Positions 1 through 11,816 of a DNA stretch of 47,896 nucleotides are shown here, piece by piece. Origin of the DNA: Echinococcus granulosus (taxonomy: Eukaryota; Platyhelminthes; Cestoda; Cyclophyllidea; Taeniidae); contig NW_020170643.1 in the NCBI RefSeq assembly GCF_000524195.1, positions 1 through 47,896 of the forward strand, in the 5' to 3' direction. The stretch's first letter is position 1; every line of letters begins with the position of its first letter. A program made the translations under genes and the position numbers. The notes under the pieces were generated by a model. It was not told the origin of the DNA. It saw only the letters and a list, made by a program, of their open reading frames with translations, and ran no database searches.

Positions 1-1339
1 ATATCAGTTCTTTGAGTTAGATATCCGATCAAATAAAGATTAAAAATTAGAAGTCGGTGATGTTTTCTAAGCAGATTTTTCAAAATGATTTATTTAAGGC
101 GAAATTAAATGTAGTGAACAGATTTGAGGTCGCTTCGATCTATTGTAAAGCAGAGTCAATTAAGTGTTTAAGGGACCATTCACTCGAAGGAACCACTATC
201 GCCTTAGATCGGTTAAAATTGCATTTACTTGTGTTTTCCGAATAAAAATTATCATTCATCATCTCGTCAATGAAGGCAAAAGTGCTGGTGAAATTATTTG
301 TGCGTACTGGATGGGAGCGAACATTAATCTACTGCGGACCCACTTAATCATCCACTAAAAGCCTAAAAACATGCAAAAGCTGGCAATTTCCAGTGGAACT
401 CATTTTCCAATTTTTATAGCTTTCCTCAGCAGGGATCTTAGCACTAGTATTCATCATTGACTTCGTTACATTATTTTATTGGTAAGACCTCCAACAAGGC
501 AAAAAATACTTTTTAGCTATAGAACTTTGAAGAAAACAATAAAAAATAGTCTTCACAAACAAGTTGATTCTTATCATCTTTTGAGAAATATTAAAGGGAG
601 GATTAATTTGGAAAGCTTAATACACAGGCTTTAAGAGGCTGAAAAAACACAAAGTTACTAACCCCATATTCGTCTGACATAATTCAACCGTCATATCGAT
701 ATCAGTAAATGAAATCCTGTCTACTATACCAGCTATTCAACCGACCATTCGTTAAGTTGGACTTAATTTAGAACTGAATTCGGGGAGAGTTCCATGATTC
801 TTTTTATGCACACTACAAAAATTCTGGCATTGCCTTGTCTTCCGCATTTACCACCTGCGCTAGTTGTGGAGGATGGATGTGCACCGTTTGTACTCCCTGC
901 AGTATTTCTGGGGCAACATTCACTTATCTCATCCAGTTTGGCATCTACGTTTCAGTCTGATACTGTGATTGGTGCTCCAAACTACATCCTGTTCTTAACA
1001 GCAATAAAGCTTGACTAGTGACTAACTAATGTCACTGTATAAAGTACCACTTTACCATGGAAGGCACGTATCAAGTAGGTATTAAAAGGAGGCACCTCAA
1101 CAGTCCACTGTAAACAGGCAAAAGGGTTGGTTAATAAATAACCTCCACCAATATTAAAATTGCCACCAGATTTACTAGATTCTTGTAGAATATGTAATTT
1201 CAAGTGAATTGTTTACTGAAGAAGTTATCATTTCTTTCTGATGGCTCACATTCAACAAAACAACGCTGCATAGAAGTTTAATTATTTGGTGGCACTAATA
1301 GCTGCGTTAATTTCGATGTTTCTCTCTTCCACCCCATAA
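1..1339. other. intergenic, no gene seen
   Basis: AT-rich sequence with only short chance reading frames that lack credible splice sites or recognisable protein. I see no RNA gene or repeat that I can name. Confidence 0.5.
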
Positions 1340-1384
1340 CCACACCCTTGGAACAAACCAATGAATTGGATGAGAGCATGTCAT

Positions 1385-1550
1385 TGTACCGATCTGAGAC
1401 GTCTCTGAAGACGAAAAAAGAAAAAACTCGGGCAAGACGAGTATTGACGAAGTACAGTAGAGCTTGAGGCTACTGGCTGGGTCCAAAAGCCAGGTCACCC
1501 GGCGGAGGTACGATAGAGGGACTTCTAAGTGTCCCATTACCAAAATGGTG
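1385..1550 (+). repeat. interspersed repeat, copy 1 (SINE-like)
   Basis: The stretch begins near GATCTGAGACGTCTCTGAAG and continues through an ACGAAAAAAG tract, then GAGGCTACTGGCTGGGTCC, a CCCGGCGG box and a closing CTAAGTGTCCCATTACC-like end. The same ordered blocks recur near 1.7, 12.6 and 14.0 kb in this window with many substitutions, which is what dispersed non-autonomous elements look like. No coding capacity and no clear target-site duplication are visible. The ends are approximate. Whether it is a true SINE with a pol III promoter cannot be decided from the window. Confidence 0.6.
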
Positions 1551-1675
1551 AGTTAAACGAACAATTAAGGCATTGTACTTTATTGGCTAGTACTAATCAA
1601 AAGGGTAAAGGCATCGTGGCTATGAGTGTCTATAGTAAGTGCTCCTTCAGGAGCTGATGAAATCTGACTAGTCAT

Positions 1676-1802
1676 GACGCAGCGTCCTGAGACTTCTCTC
1701 AAGACGAACGAAGACATAATACTAGGGCAGAATATATTCGGCATACAGCAGGTACTAGGGCTACTGACATAACCCGAAAGTCAGCTTACGGGATGCAGTA
1801 CA
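1676..1802 (+). repeat. interspersed repeat, copy 2 (SINE-like)
   Basis: Same family as the copy 140 bp upstream: CCTGAGACTTCTCTCAAGAC, then GAACGAAGACATAATACTAGG, GGGCTACTGACATAACCCG and a degraded remainder that lacks a clean CCCGGCGG box. It is more diverged and probably truncated at its 3' side. Two copies so close in the same orientation suggest a hotspot or a small local duplication. Confidence 0.5.
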
Positions 1803-3001
<1,199 letters not shown>

Positions 3002-3239
3002 TCCTCTGATACTTTTTCCCTTCCATATCTGTTAATGGTCAATTAAATTTATCGTATTTGTTCCTTTATATTTGTGGCATTGGTTGTTGAGGCTGGGATG
3101 CCCTCGGACTCATCTTTGATATATTTTTGTCTCATGTGTTTTCCTGCTACTGTGGTGCTTATTCAAAGGATTTTGATGTAGGTTTCTACATTTTCACGTT
3201 TTTTAAAAGACGTGGTGGCTTCTACAATTGTAAAGGTCG

Positions 3240-4560
3240 TTAGCGGACCCTGTAAGCTGGTCATTGATATTCCGGATTTGTGGTGTTAGCCAGCTTTGCA
3301 ATTCGTCGCCCTGTTGAACGGCCTTCTCTTATGGTTTTAATCGTTGTCACTGGTGAAATGCCTAATCGCTTAGTACAAATGAAAAGCACTTCCCTAGTTT
3401 GAAGGAAACTTCGCTGTCGGGCTTGGGATTGTGTTGTCGGCCGTACCACAGTTTGATTGGCATCATCGACCCAGTAATCTTCCGCCCCTAATTTACGGTC
3501 GTTTCACTCTAGGTTGTCTTGATCAAGGACCAATATACCCTGAATGGATTATTTTTTTAGATTGTAGCACGACGGCGATCGGAAAGCACGAATCGTCACG
3601 TGCTTCTTTCGAGCAATAACGCGTCAAGCGCTCATCTGCTTCCAATTTGGTTGGGATTATATGCGGCTCACCGTCGATTCTAGAGATTCGGGGGTGGGTT
3701 CCGCAGCCGACACGTCTCTCGTCTCCGCTTTTTGGCATTAATCCAGCGTACTCGGATTGGGCCTTAGCAAGAGGAATTCTTAGTTGCTTAACAGATGAAA
3801 TGATCTAGACGGCGCTGGAAGGGGGGTAACGCTGGACCTGACTCTCCGATGTCGTGACACTTTCCAGTTGTCATCGCTGTAATGCCCCCCCACCAGCTCA
3901 TGCAATTTCTTAATTTAGCATATTTGCCTCGATATTGACCTCCTTCTAACGTCAAGATCACTTACCAAAAGATTTACGGCGTCACTGATCGCAGACTTTG
4001 CACCCACTACCTAATAGTTTGCCTTCCCAACCACATGGTTAAGGCTTCGGAGATAACCCTTCCGAGAAAATCCCTCAAAACGACGCATATTCTTAGGGTC
4101 GGCACAGCACTTCGACCATTGATTTGCGCTCTTCATACTAAATCGTCTAAAGACACAAGCTAACCGGTACCTCTTATTTGCGGTTTAAGCCGTTTTATCC
4201 TCGCCCAGTCGATGCCAAGTGACTATGCCTCCGTCCAGCTATGAAAGTTGCACGACGGACCACCCACGCTTGTGATGTCAATCTGCGTGATGTTAAAGAT
4301 TCTGCTTTGACGACCAGTTGCTTAGTCGCAAGCTCGCCGTAGTACTATCAATTTCATGCCGGACACACGCGAGATCTACACATGAGGTAATCCAAGGTTT
4401 TACCACTAATGAGCCGGCATGAGTCCGCGCTTTGAACAATCAAGCGAGTTTGTAGCTGTTCATTCATTAGGCCGCGGTAACGACTGAACTAGGCATCGCG
4501 TCGACTGAAGTACTATCGTGCGCGACACTGTCAAAGTGCTAAAATTCCTCCCAACACTGT
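3240..4560. other. GC-richer block without coding capacity
   Basis: By eye this stretch is near 50% GC, much richer in CG dinucleotides than the AT-rich surroundings, and the edges are fairly sharp. It lies between the convergent TMA7 and GNL2 3' ends. The longest open frames (about 60-70 codons on both strands) resemble no family I know. The most likely explanation is a decayed or recently inserted non-autonomous mobile element. I could not find terminal inverted repeats or LTRs by eye. Confidence 0.35.
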
Positions 4561-4661
4561 GACCCCAATATGTCTACCCTCCACTACTACTTCACAAAAG
4601 AGGATCGAAGACGAAGTGAGGGTGACTATTTACACAGCGGACGAGCAACCGGACAAATGTT

Positions 4662-7600
4662 CTACTTTTTACCACCACCGCTACGACGCTTTCTGTTCTT
4701 CACATTCACTTCCTCGTAATAGTGGCGGCCAGCACGGCCGGCCTTCCTGCGCAAGGCGCGCTCCAATTGACGCTTACGAGCCGCCGATAAACCTTTCAAT
4801 GATGCCGCAGCTTCCTCCTCCGCTGCTGCTTCCGCTTCGTCCTCCGAGTTGGGCAGAAGGTTTATTCCGCCGGCACCTGCTTCATCTACGCATTCTATCT
4901 CACTTTCCTCTTCATTAGCCGTCTCCTCTTCCTTACTAGTCTTGACATGGAGAGCAATAGTTAGAGTTCCGATACATTCTAGACTAGTCCATTGAATACA
5001 AAATGAGGTAGGTGGACTCAACAAAAGGGTCTCTACAATGCTAAATGATAGCTAAGTTCTAGTGTTTTGGAGAGCGATATTCGTTCATGAAGTCGAAGTG
5101 CAGCCTTAACTGGTCGTGGCGATGTACACAACTTTTTATCTACCCAATTCACTGAAGTGGAATCCACAAGTTGGTTTGTTACGTTAAACAGCACTAATAA
5201 GCCCGCCTCAAGAAAATCACCACTAAAGCGGTTTGATTTGAAAATATTAACACAAGAATTCGTACAAAGCTACCTAGATATCCATCAAATCTTTGTTGTT
5301 GGTATACGATACTAAGCAAACAAACGCCTGGGGATTGCTTCAGGTACAAATTATTCATGTTCTAGTGTTGTGAAAAAAACAATAATATGGAAGCAGGATA
5401 TAACTCACTTCCTCTTCCACATTTTCCTCATTATGTTCTGCCTCCGGTTCAGCGTCGAATGCGTCGATAAAGGCCTGCAGGAAGCAAATAAGATTCCTGC
5501 AATGTTAAAGGTTGTAATGGGGCTGATAATATGCTTCCTCAAACGCGATTTTCGTCATATAGACATGCTTAGAATACAAATTGCCTTCAAGCCCATCGTA
5601 CACTATCACGGGTGCATCTAAATAAGCGTAAATAGACGATAGCCTAAACAAAAAGCGATCATGAAATACTGGTTACTAAGGCTTTACTCACGAGGAATCA
5701 GGTCGCCTAATTAAAGACCTGTGAAATCCCTTAATTCTCAACGACTGAGCCGCCATTCGAACGGTCAAGTGACTAAAATGCACCACAAAAGTTAATCTAA
5801 GGTTATCAAGTCGGGAATTTTGCATGTGAACGATTTTGTATAAGCCTCACAAAATCAACATGGCTTCCAATTAGGCAGTTGGAATGTGCATTTTCCTAAT
5901 TTCGTTTGTTGACGGGTATTCAAAACCGCAAACTTAAACCAAACCAGTAAGCTGGAAGAGCAAAAATGGATTTCTGGAAAGATTGCCGGGGTCGATATAA
6001 ACTTATTCTACCTGTACTGAGCTCGAACAATAAACAAAGTAATCAACACGAGTGTAAGCTGTAATAGCAACTATGTAAGATGGTGTCTGTTGAATGACCT
6101 ACCACATCACTTCGCTTTGTGACTTCTCTAAAACAACTGCTGAAGCATGAAACTCAAAAAATCGCATCCATCCATTAGGTTAAACACTCTTACTAACCCT
6201 GATACTTCCGAAATGAATGATAAATCGCACTAGGGAAAAAGTACATCTGCCTAGTGGCAGAAACACAAAGCACCGTTGACACTTAAGTCGTAACAGCTCT
6301 TAATCCAGAAATAAATGGTTAAATCCCAGCAGACCAAAAGAATTTCCAGGCAGGTAAAGGATGAGGTTCGATAATAATAACAACATTGAAAATTGGATGA
6401 ACATCGACGCACCTGTTCCAGTGTATCTTCCCTTGGTGTAGCCTCCCCCTGATCACCTTTTGTAGCACTAGCAGAATCAGTATTGGCAACACCGGAGACA
6501 CCATTACTGTCGTTTTCGAGAGGGGGTGGCTTCACGAAGTAGGGAAGCTTTCCACGCTGAAAGTCGTTGAGCACGCGCTTCGCTGTTGTGATGATGTCTG
6601 GTTCGCTACCCTATGAACACAACCATTGGTGGGATCTAATCCCTATCAAGTTTCATCTCTGAATGGAGGTTTACGATTTAAAGACGAAAATTTTGGGAAT
6701 ATTTTAACATATTCGAACTTCTAACAACTGATTTGTTGGTATTTTTGACGAATTTTCCAGCTATATTGAGAAATGGCAAAAACATCCCAGAAAACAGCCA
6801 AACGCCCATTAAGGAATTCACCATGGGTTTATAAAAACCACAACAAAAAAACCCAAAGTGAAGCAAGACTACACAAAATCAAGACAGTCCCTGGTTCTCA
6901 CGGGCATTTCTAGGATTGATGAGTATTTCAAAAGTCGGACGTTGATTCGCACATATATGGACCCTAAAAGTTACCTCAATTAAATGTGATACAAGTAAAG
7001 GGGAAGCCATGCAGATTCTGGGCCTCAGAGATACAGGGAACGAAAGCTATCAAAGTCATGGGGGCATCAATTGGTAATATAAATTGGAAAAAAATCGTCT
7101 TATTAATTGAAACATCTAAAAAGTATAATAAAAAGAGCCCCGTTCCCTTTTAAAGCACACAACACAAATTTTCCTAACAAAAACAGACCTTTCCGTCCTA
7201 GAAAATGAACCTAAAATCAGTCTCACAATAGAGCCATTTTGATAAAAACGAGGATATCAAAATTTTAGCAGTTCTTTCACGGCAAATGAGTGTTGAGTAA
7301 GCGCACCTTGAGAAGTTTGCCCGTCTTCTTGGCGACTAGTTCAAGGAAGAGATTGGCGTCTACGGGCCACCTCGCAGTGGGTGAATATTCGATAGCCGAA
7401 GCAGCAACCATCTCAGCCGTATTTTGCTCGCTTACCGATTCAGTGAAGAGGGGATGGCAGGTGGGATCGAAATTCGGAAGTCCATAGCGCTGCTGCATGA
7501 ATTCCGGCTTCACTCTTTCCAATACCTCAGGAATGTACATCTCTGGCTGTTTCAAATACTCCACTCGCACCTGAACACATTTTCGAGACGGATAGATGTA

Positions 7601-10232
7601 ATAGATAATTGAACATAAAAAACCTCAGCCCGACCAATAAACTCGTTTCATTACGTAACGAGTAAAACAAAATCTACATACATCCAATCAGTACGATACT
7701 ACTAGGAACACCAGCGTTCACGTGGATAGGTAAAAGACGTCTGGGACACGAGAAGAATACGGCATAATAGATAATTCACTTTTAAGTCAAGTATCATTTG
7801 ACAATCTGTAATGCCTGCAAGTCGTGGTAGTTAGTCTGGTGAGTATGGCAACAAACTAGAAATTCCTGAACGCAGCTACTGTGCCTCACTATGAATCAGT
7901 CTTTTGTTTCCAGTGCTCGACCTCAGTCATCTAGGCACAGTCCTGCACCTTGTTTTGTAACTTCAGTCGAAATCTACTGTTTTGGGGGTACTATATAATA
8001 CCACCAGAGAGCCCATTAGCAATGCTTGGTTCAAATACAGAAGAGAAACATTTAATCATGTCATTCATGGAAATCAAGCTTAGGTAGTTGACATGCCCTC
8101 GCCCAAACCGCCATCGGTAGTTATTTTAAATACGGGAAAATTATTGCAGCGAGGAGTTTTACGCCGCGTGACAATGTGAAATGTGGTTTGCACGGTTTCC
8201 AAAGACGGGAAGACCTGACAGCTAGTCAGCAAATATGACATCTAGTGTATAGAAAGCCTTCGACACTATTGTCCATTTGTACAATCTATGAGGGAAAATA
8301 ACCTCTATCGCTCTTACATACGATTCCGCTCAATCAAATGTGATCGGTCTTCTCTTAAAGGCTAGGCTTCGCTAGACAGTAAAGGATAATGTGGTTGCAA
8401 GACTCCCAACTGGATTTGACCATTTTATTTTTATTCAACCATTCAACCATCATCAGTGTTATAATGGTAAGAAGGGGAGAGTGTCAAGAATATAACAACA
8501 TCATGAAGCTCCTCCATCTCATTGAAAACTCAACTTGCGCTGCCAACTTCGTTTAAATGACTCCATTTCGCTACCCATCAACCACGTCAATGCCGAACGC
8601 TAAGTTCAACTTTGTTGACGATCAATAATACTAACACATAATTGATAGGTAACGAATTTACATAATTACGGCCGCAAGATAACAAAATTTCCTAATCAAC
8701 GACACTCGACAAGCACTCGGGTCACTGACGTCTCGGATTGTGCGCACTTCAGTACTAAAACTAAGGCGCAACCCTCCCAGAATTTTTTGGAATTAAAAAA
8801 CAAAACGGAACCCACCACACCCTTCATGACCATCTCAGCTTCTGTATCCCCATCAGGATAAACAACACCGGGGCAATCGATGAGGTAGATTGATTTGAGC
8901 AGCGTCACGTACTGCCACACCTTGGTCTCGCCAGCCACTGGTGCCACCTTACATACCCTCTTGGAGCTAAAAGAATAATTTATATCAGATTGAAATAACC
9001 TACCGCATAGCGTTGATAATACTCGATTTCCCCACGTTAGGATAACCAATAATACCCACGCTGATTTGGTGACGATCTTTAGCGTGAAAACCAGCCAGTT
9101 GACGCAGAAGGCTCATCAGAGCAGTTTTACCCAAAGGCTTAGTCAGATTGGCGTAAAAAACGAGAGTTGGATGCTCAGCAGACAGTATGGTTTTCCACCG
9201 TTTCTAAATAGGTTAGAAGTAGAGCAAGGTGAGGGTAGACTTACTGTTATCCAGACAGGTACCAGGTCCACCTTGTTAATGACAAAAATAAGGTGTTTAT
9301 TGGGTTTCTCCTTCTTCATGTACTGCTCTATATACCTCGACCGAGTGCCCATAGGATCACGGGCATCAAGCACATAAAGGACTACGTCAGAAGAATCGAT
9401 AACTTTGAAAAGCTCGTTCCACAGACGTTTGGAGCTTCCTGCCTTGAAATGAGGGTCACTGGTCAGATCACGTACCCCGTTGTTATCACGCTGGAGGTTG
9501 CAATCTTTCTCTTGGAGGTAGTTTCGCCGATTTTTCTCTGCTTTACGGACCAGAGACTGCAAATGAACAATAGTGGATTTCAAACAAGTTGGTATAAAAC
9601 CAATGACAGATAAAAGACGAACTCACCGACAGATTGTCACAAGCGAGATGGGGTCGCTTACGCCTAGCCTTTTTGCCGAATACGTACGCGAAACTCTCAG
9701 CGGCGAGAATATCTGGTTTTTTCTTCTAAAAATTGTTTAATTATGAAGAGGCCTAAACGCACCACTTTCTTCTCGTCCAGCAGAGAAATAGGCAACCGTG
9801 TTTGGCGAAGCATAATTTCATAGGGATTCTTAATTTTCATTGCTTCTTTAAATGCCTGTAGAGAATCCTGTGAAATCACCCTCGTGTTGCCTTAATTTCA
9901 TCAAACGTAGGAAATCGGTTTTACCGAACCAGCGACGATTTGGTTCAACACGTGAGACCGTCCCGGACGCTACGGTGGATTGAAATGGAGCAGCGCGAAT
10001 TATGTGACCCTTTTTATCACTTAAGTTGGATTATTAACCATGGCAACTCACCGCTTAGCCTTAAAATTGCGATACATGTTCAGACGCTTAATCGTGCTTT
10101 TCGTCCGCATCGTGGACCCCTTCTCCTGTTTGCCTCGATCTATATCATACGGGCATAAGAAGTGGCAATATTACCAGGGTTAAGGGAATGCTTTCCCTTA
10201 TTGACACGATCTTTTTTGCGTGGAGGACCCAT
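4662..10232 (-). CDS. GNL2: nucleolar GTP-binding protein 2 (NOG2/NGP-1)
   Basis: Eleven exons on the minus strand: 10052-10232, 9925-10019, 9766-9890, 9627-9725, 9245-9556, 9004-9203, 8816-8966, 7307-7570, 6413-6610, 5409-5474 and 4662-4940. All junctions are GT-AG with consistent phase and give about 655 aa (human about 731). GNL2 is a nucleolar, circularly permuted GTPase required for late 60S (pre-ribosome) maturation. Seen directly: the NGP1NT-domain string [14 protein letters not shown] and [10 protein letters not shown], then [11 protein letters not shown], the G4 motif NKVDL placed before the G1 P-loop GYPNVGKSS, the GETKVWQ switch region and G3 DCPGVVYP, in the permuted order G4-G1-G3. 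After these come GKLLKGSEPD and [16 protein letters not shown], then an acidic region (exons 9-11) and a basic tail ending [12 protein letters not shown]. The start ATG at 10232 opens [19 protein letters not shown], which aligns with family N-termini. One break exists in exon 1 (see the separate entry). Exon 10 (22 codons, acidic) is the least certain. Confidence 0.95.
10136..10150 (-). other. apparent frameshift in GNL2 exon 1
   Basis: Reading from ATG 10232, the frame is clean through [11 protein letters not shown] and then hits a TAG. Two bases out of phase it resumes as [20 protein letters not shown], which matches the family and joins exon 2 in the right phase. The break sits in a short AT-dinucleotide run (+ strand CTATATCATA). 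Removing one AT, or adding one base, restores a family-like frame. No intron fits in the few bases available, so this is an indel: a sequencing error, a polymorphism or a true mutation. Confidence 0.75.
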
Positions 10233-11816
10233 CACGGAAACTGGGCTTCCCAACACGCGCCAACAACCGCTACTCGTAGGCTAAAGTGCCCCTCTCTCAT
10301 TTAATTGGTTTTATTCTTCCGTGGTCAAACTCCGAAAATAGGTAATTCGAAGATTCAGATTTTGCACTTTAGATCTCAAAACCGTGTACATCTTCGGAGT
10401 CATAGTTGTTGTTTATTTTGTTATTTTGAACAATAGTGCCAATTTTTATAAACATGCACTTCAGTGCCCACTTTTTTCGTTTACATTTAATAAATAAACG
10501 ATATTGCATAAAATTTGGCTAGTCGCGCAGTTGTTAGATCTTTTTTGAATTTATGTCAGCCAAGGTATTTCCAGATAAAGAATGCCCTCAAAACTAAGTG
10601 TTAAGTGATTTAATTTGGGTTTCTATTCGCATCTTCTTAAGGAGCTTTGTTCCCCATATTCTCACATTCCGCAGCTAAGAGTAAATCAATAGAATGTTTA
10701 CCGTAAACTTTTAAGGGACTTTTATGAAGTTTATATAATTATGCTCTGCCACCTTCGGGACCAGAAAACCATGTTGCAGATTGAAAACATCTTTTGTGTA
10801 GCTTCAATTCTTTATGAATTTTGGTAGATTTAATTTAAAAAATATAAAAACCATATTATTAACCGATTTTTTGATGGGCTCAATGTTTACAAGAGAGAAT
10901 TTTTTAATTACTCCTTAAAAGTAATATATCAGTGATCGTATAAATTAGATAGTTTTATGATTCATTGGCAAGGCAGTAACGCTATGCATAACTCTAACTT
11001 AAATGGGCGAATTTTCATGTGGCTTAAAACCACAGTGGTGATTATTGCACTCGAAGGAAGCTCCTCATTAATTTCTCTATTCTTGGTTGTGCAGTCAGTT
11101 GTGGACGCGCCACAAGCAGCTATTACCAATGCTTAATTATAGTCATTATATTTTTAAGTTTATTGATTCAGTAGGTCCAAAATCGGTTCTTAAAATGGGC
11201 TAAATTTTGTCTTCTCATGCCGGTTTTCTCCCACAATGCAAAGCCCCATAGTGCTCGTATGAATAGAGAAATAAGAATGGTTTTCACTGCATAGCGGTTT
11301 GAAACCAATATTAACGCATTCGGCAGCATGAACTAAGATTATCAACTTCGATGGCAATACTACGATTGTTATTAAACCGACCGGAATTAATAACAATTCG
11401 GAATGCTGAGCGTTTTTGCCTTTGAGTGGAGACATTTCCCTACGATGTAAACTACCATGACTAATTGCATTATCTAAATTAACCCAGTAGCCATTTTTCC
11501 ATTGAATTAGGTTAACATTTGGAAAGGCTAGTATCTTATCCCATAAAATGACCGTTACTGTAATAAATTAAATAGAGTTTGTTTTAATCCAATTCATAAA
11601 TTATATTCTTTTAGGATACCAAAGTTTACGCAATACTTAACCATTTAGAAGGGTCCATTATCAACCAGACAACACTTTCAATACTCAAACGCGCCTGAAA
11701 AATCTAATCTTGTACCTCCATCCACTCTCTCTCTATCTATTGGTTGGCGGTGACGCTAAGCCACTGATTGGCCACCTTCTCCCTTCCTGCTAACGCCACG
11801 CGGCTAGCGCACACGA
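10233..11816. other. divergent intergenic region
   Basis: This region separates the GNL2 start (minus) from the aerolysin-like gene (plus). It is AT-rich, with no reading frame of protein-like composition. It must contain both promoters, but I cannot assign a TATA box or transcription start with confidence. The last 100 bases before 11817 are clearly GC-richer. Confidence 0.4.

Noticed and set aside
1650..1720. Hammerhead ribozyme (CTGATGA followed by a GAAC-like segment near repeat copy 2)
   Set aside because: The CTGATGA is not followed by a stem and GAAA at the right spacing, and the other repeat copies do not preserve the core.
4559..4918. Plus-strand Pro/Leu-rich frame of 119 codons
   Set aside because: It is antisense to the last GNL2 exon. 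The acidic and Lys/Arg-rich minus-strand reading explains the composition.
9066..9613. Plus-strand reading frames of about 100 codons across 9066-9613
   Set aside because: They are antisense shadows of GNL2 exons 5 and 6, which carry the conserved GTPase motifs.
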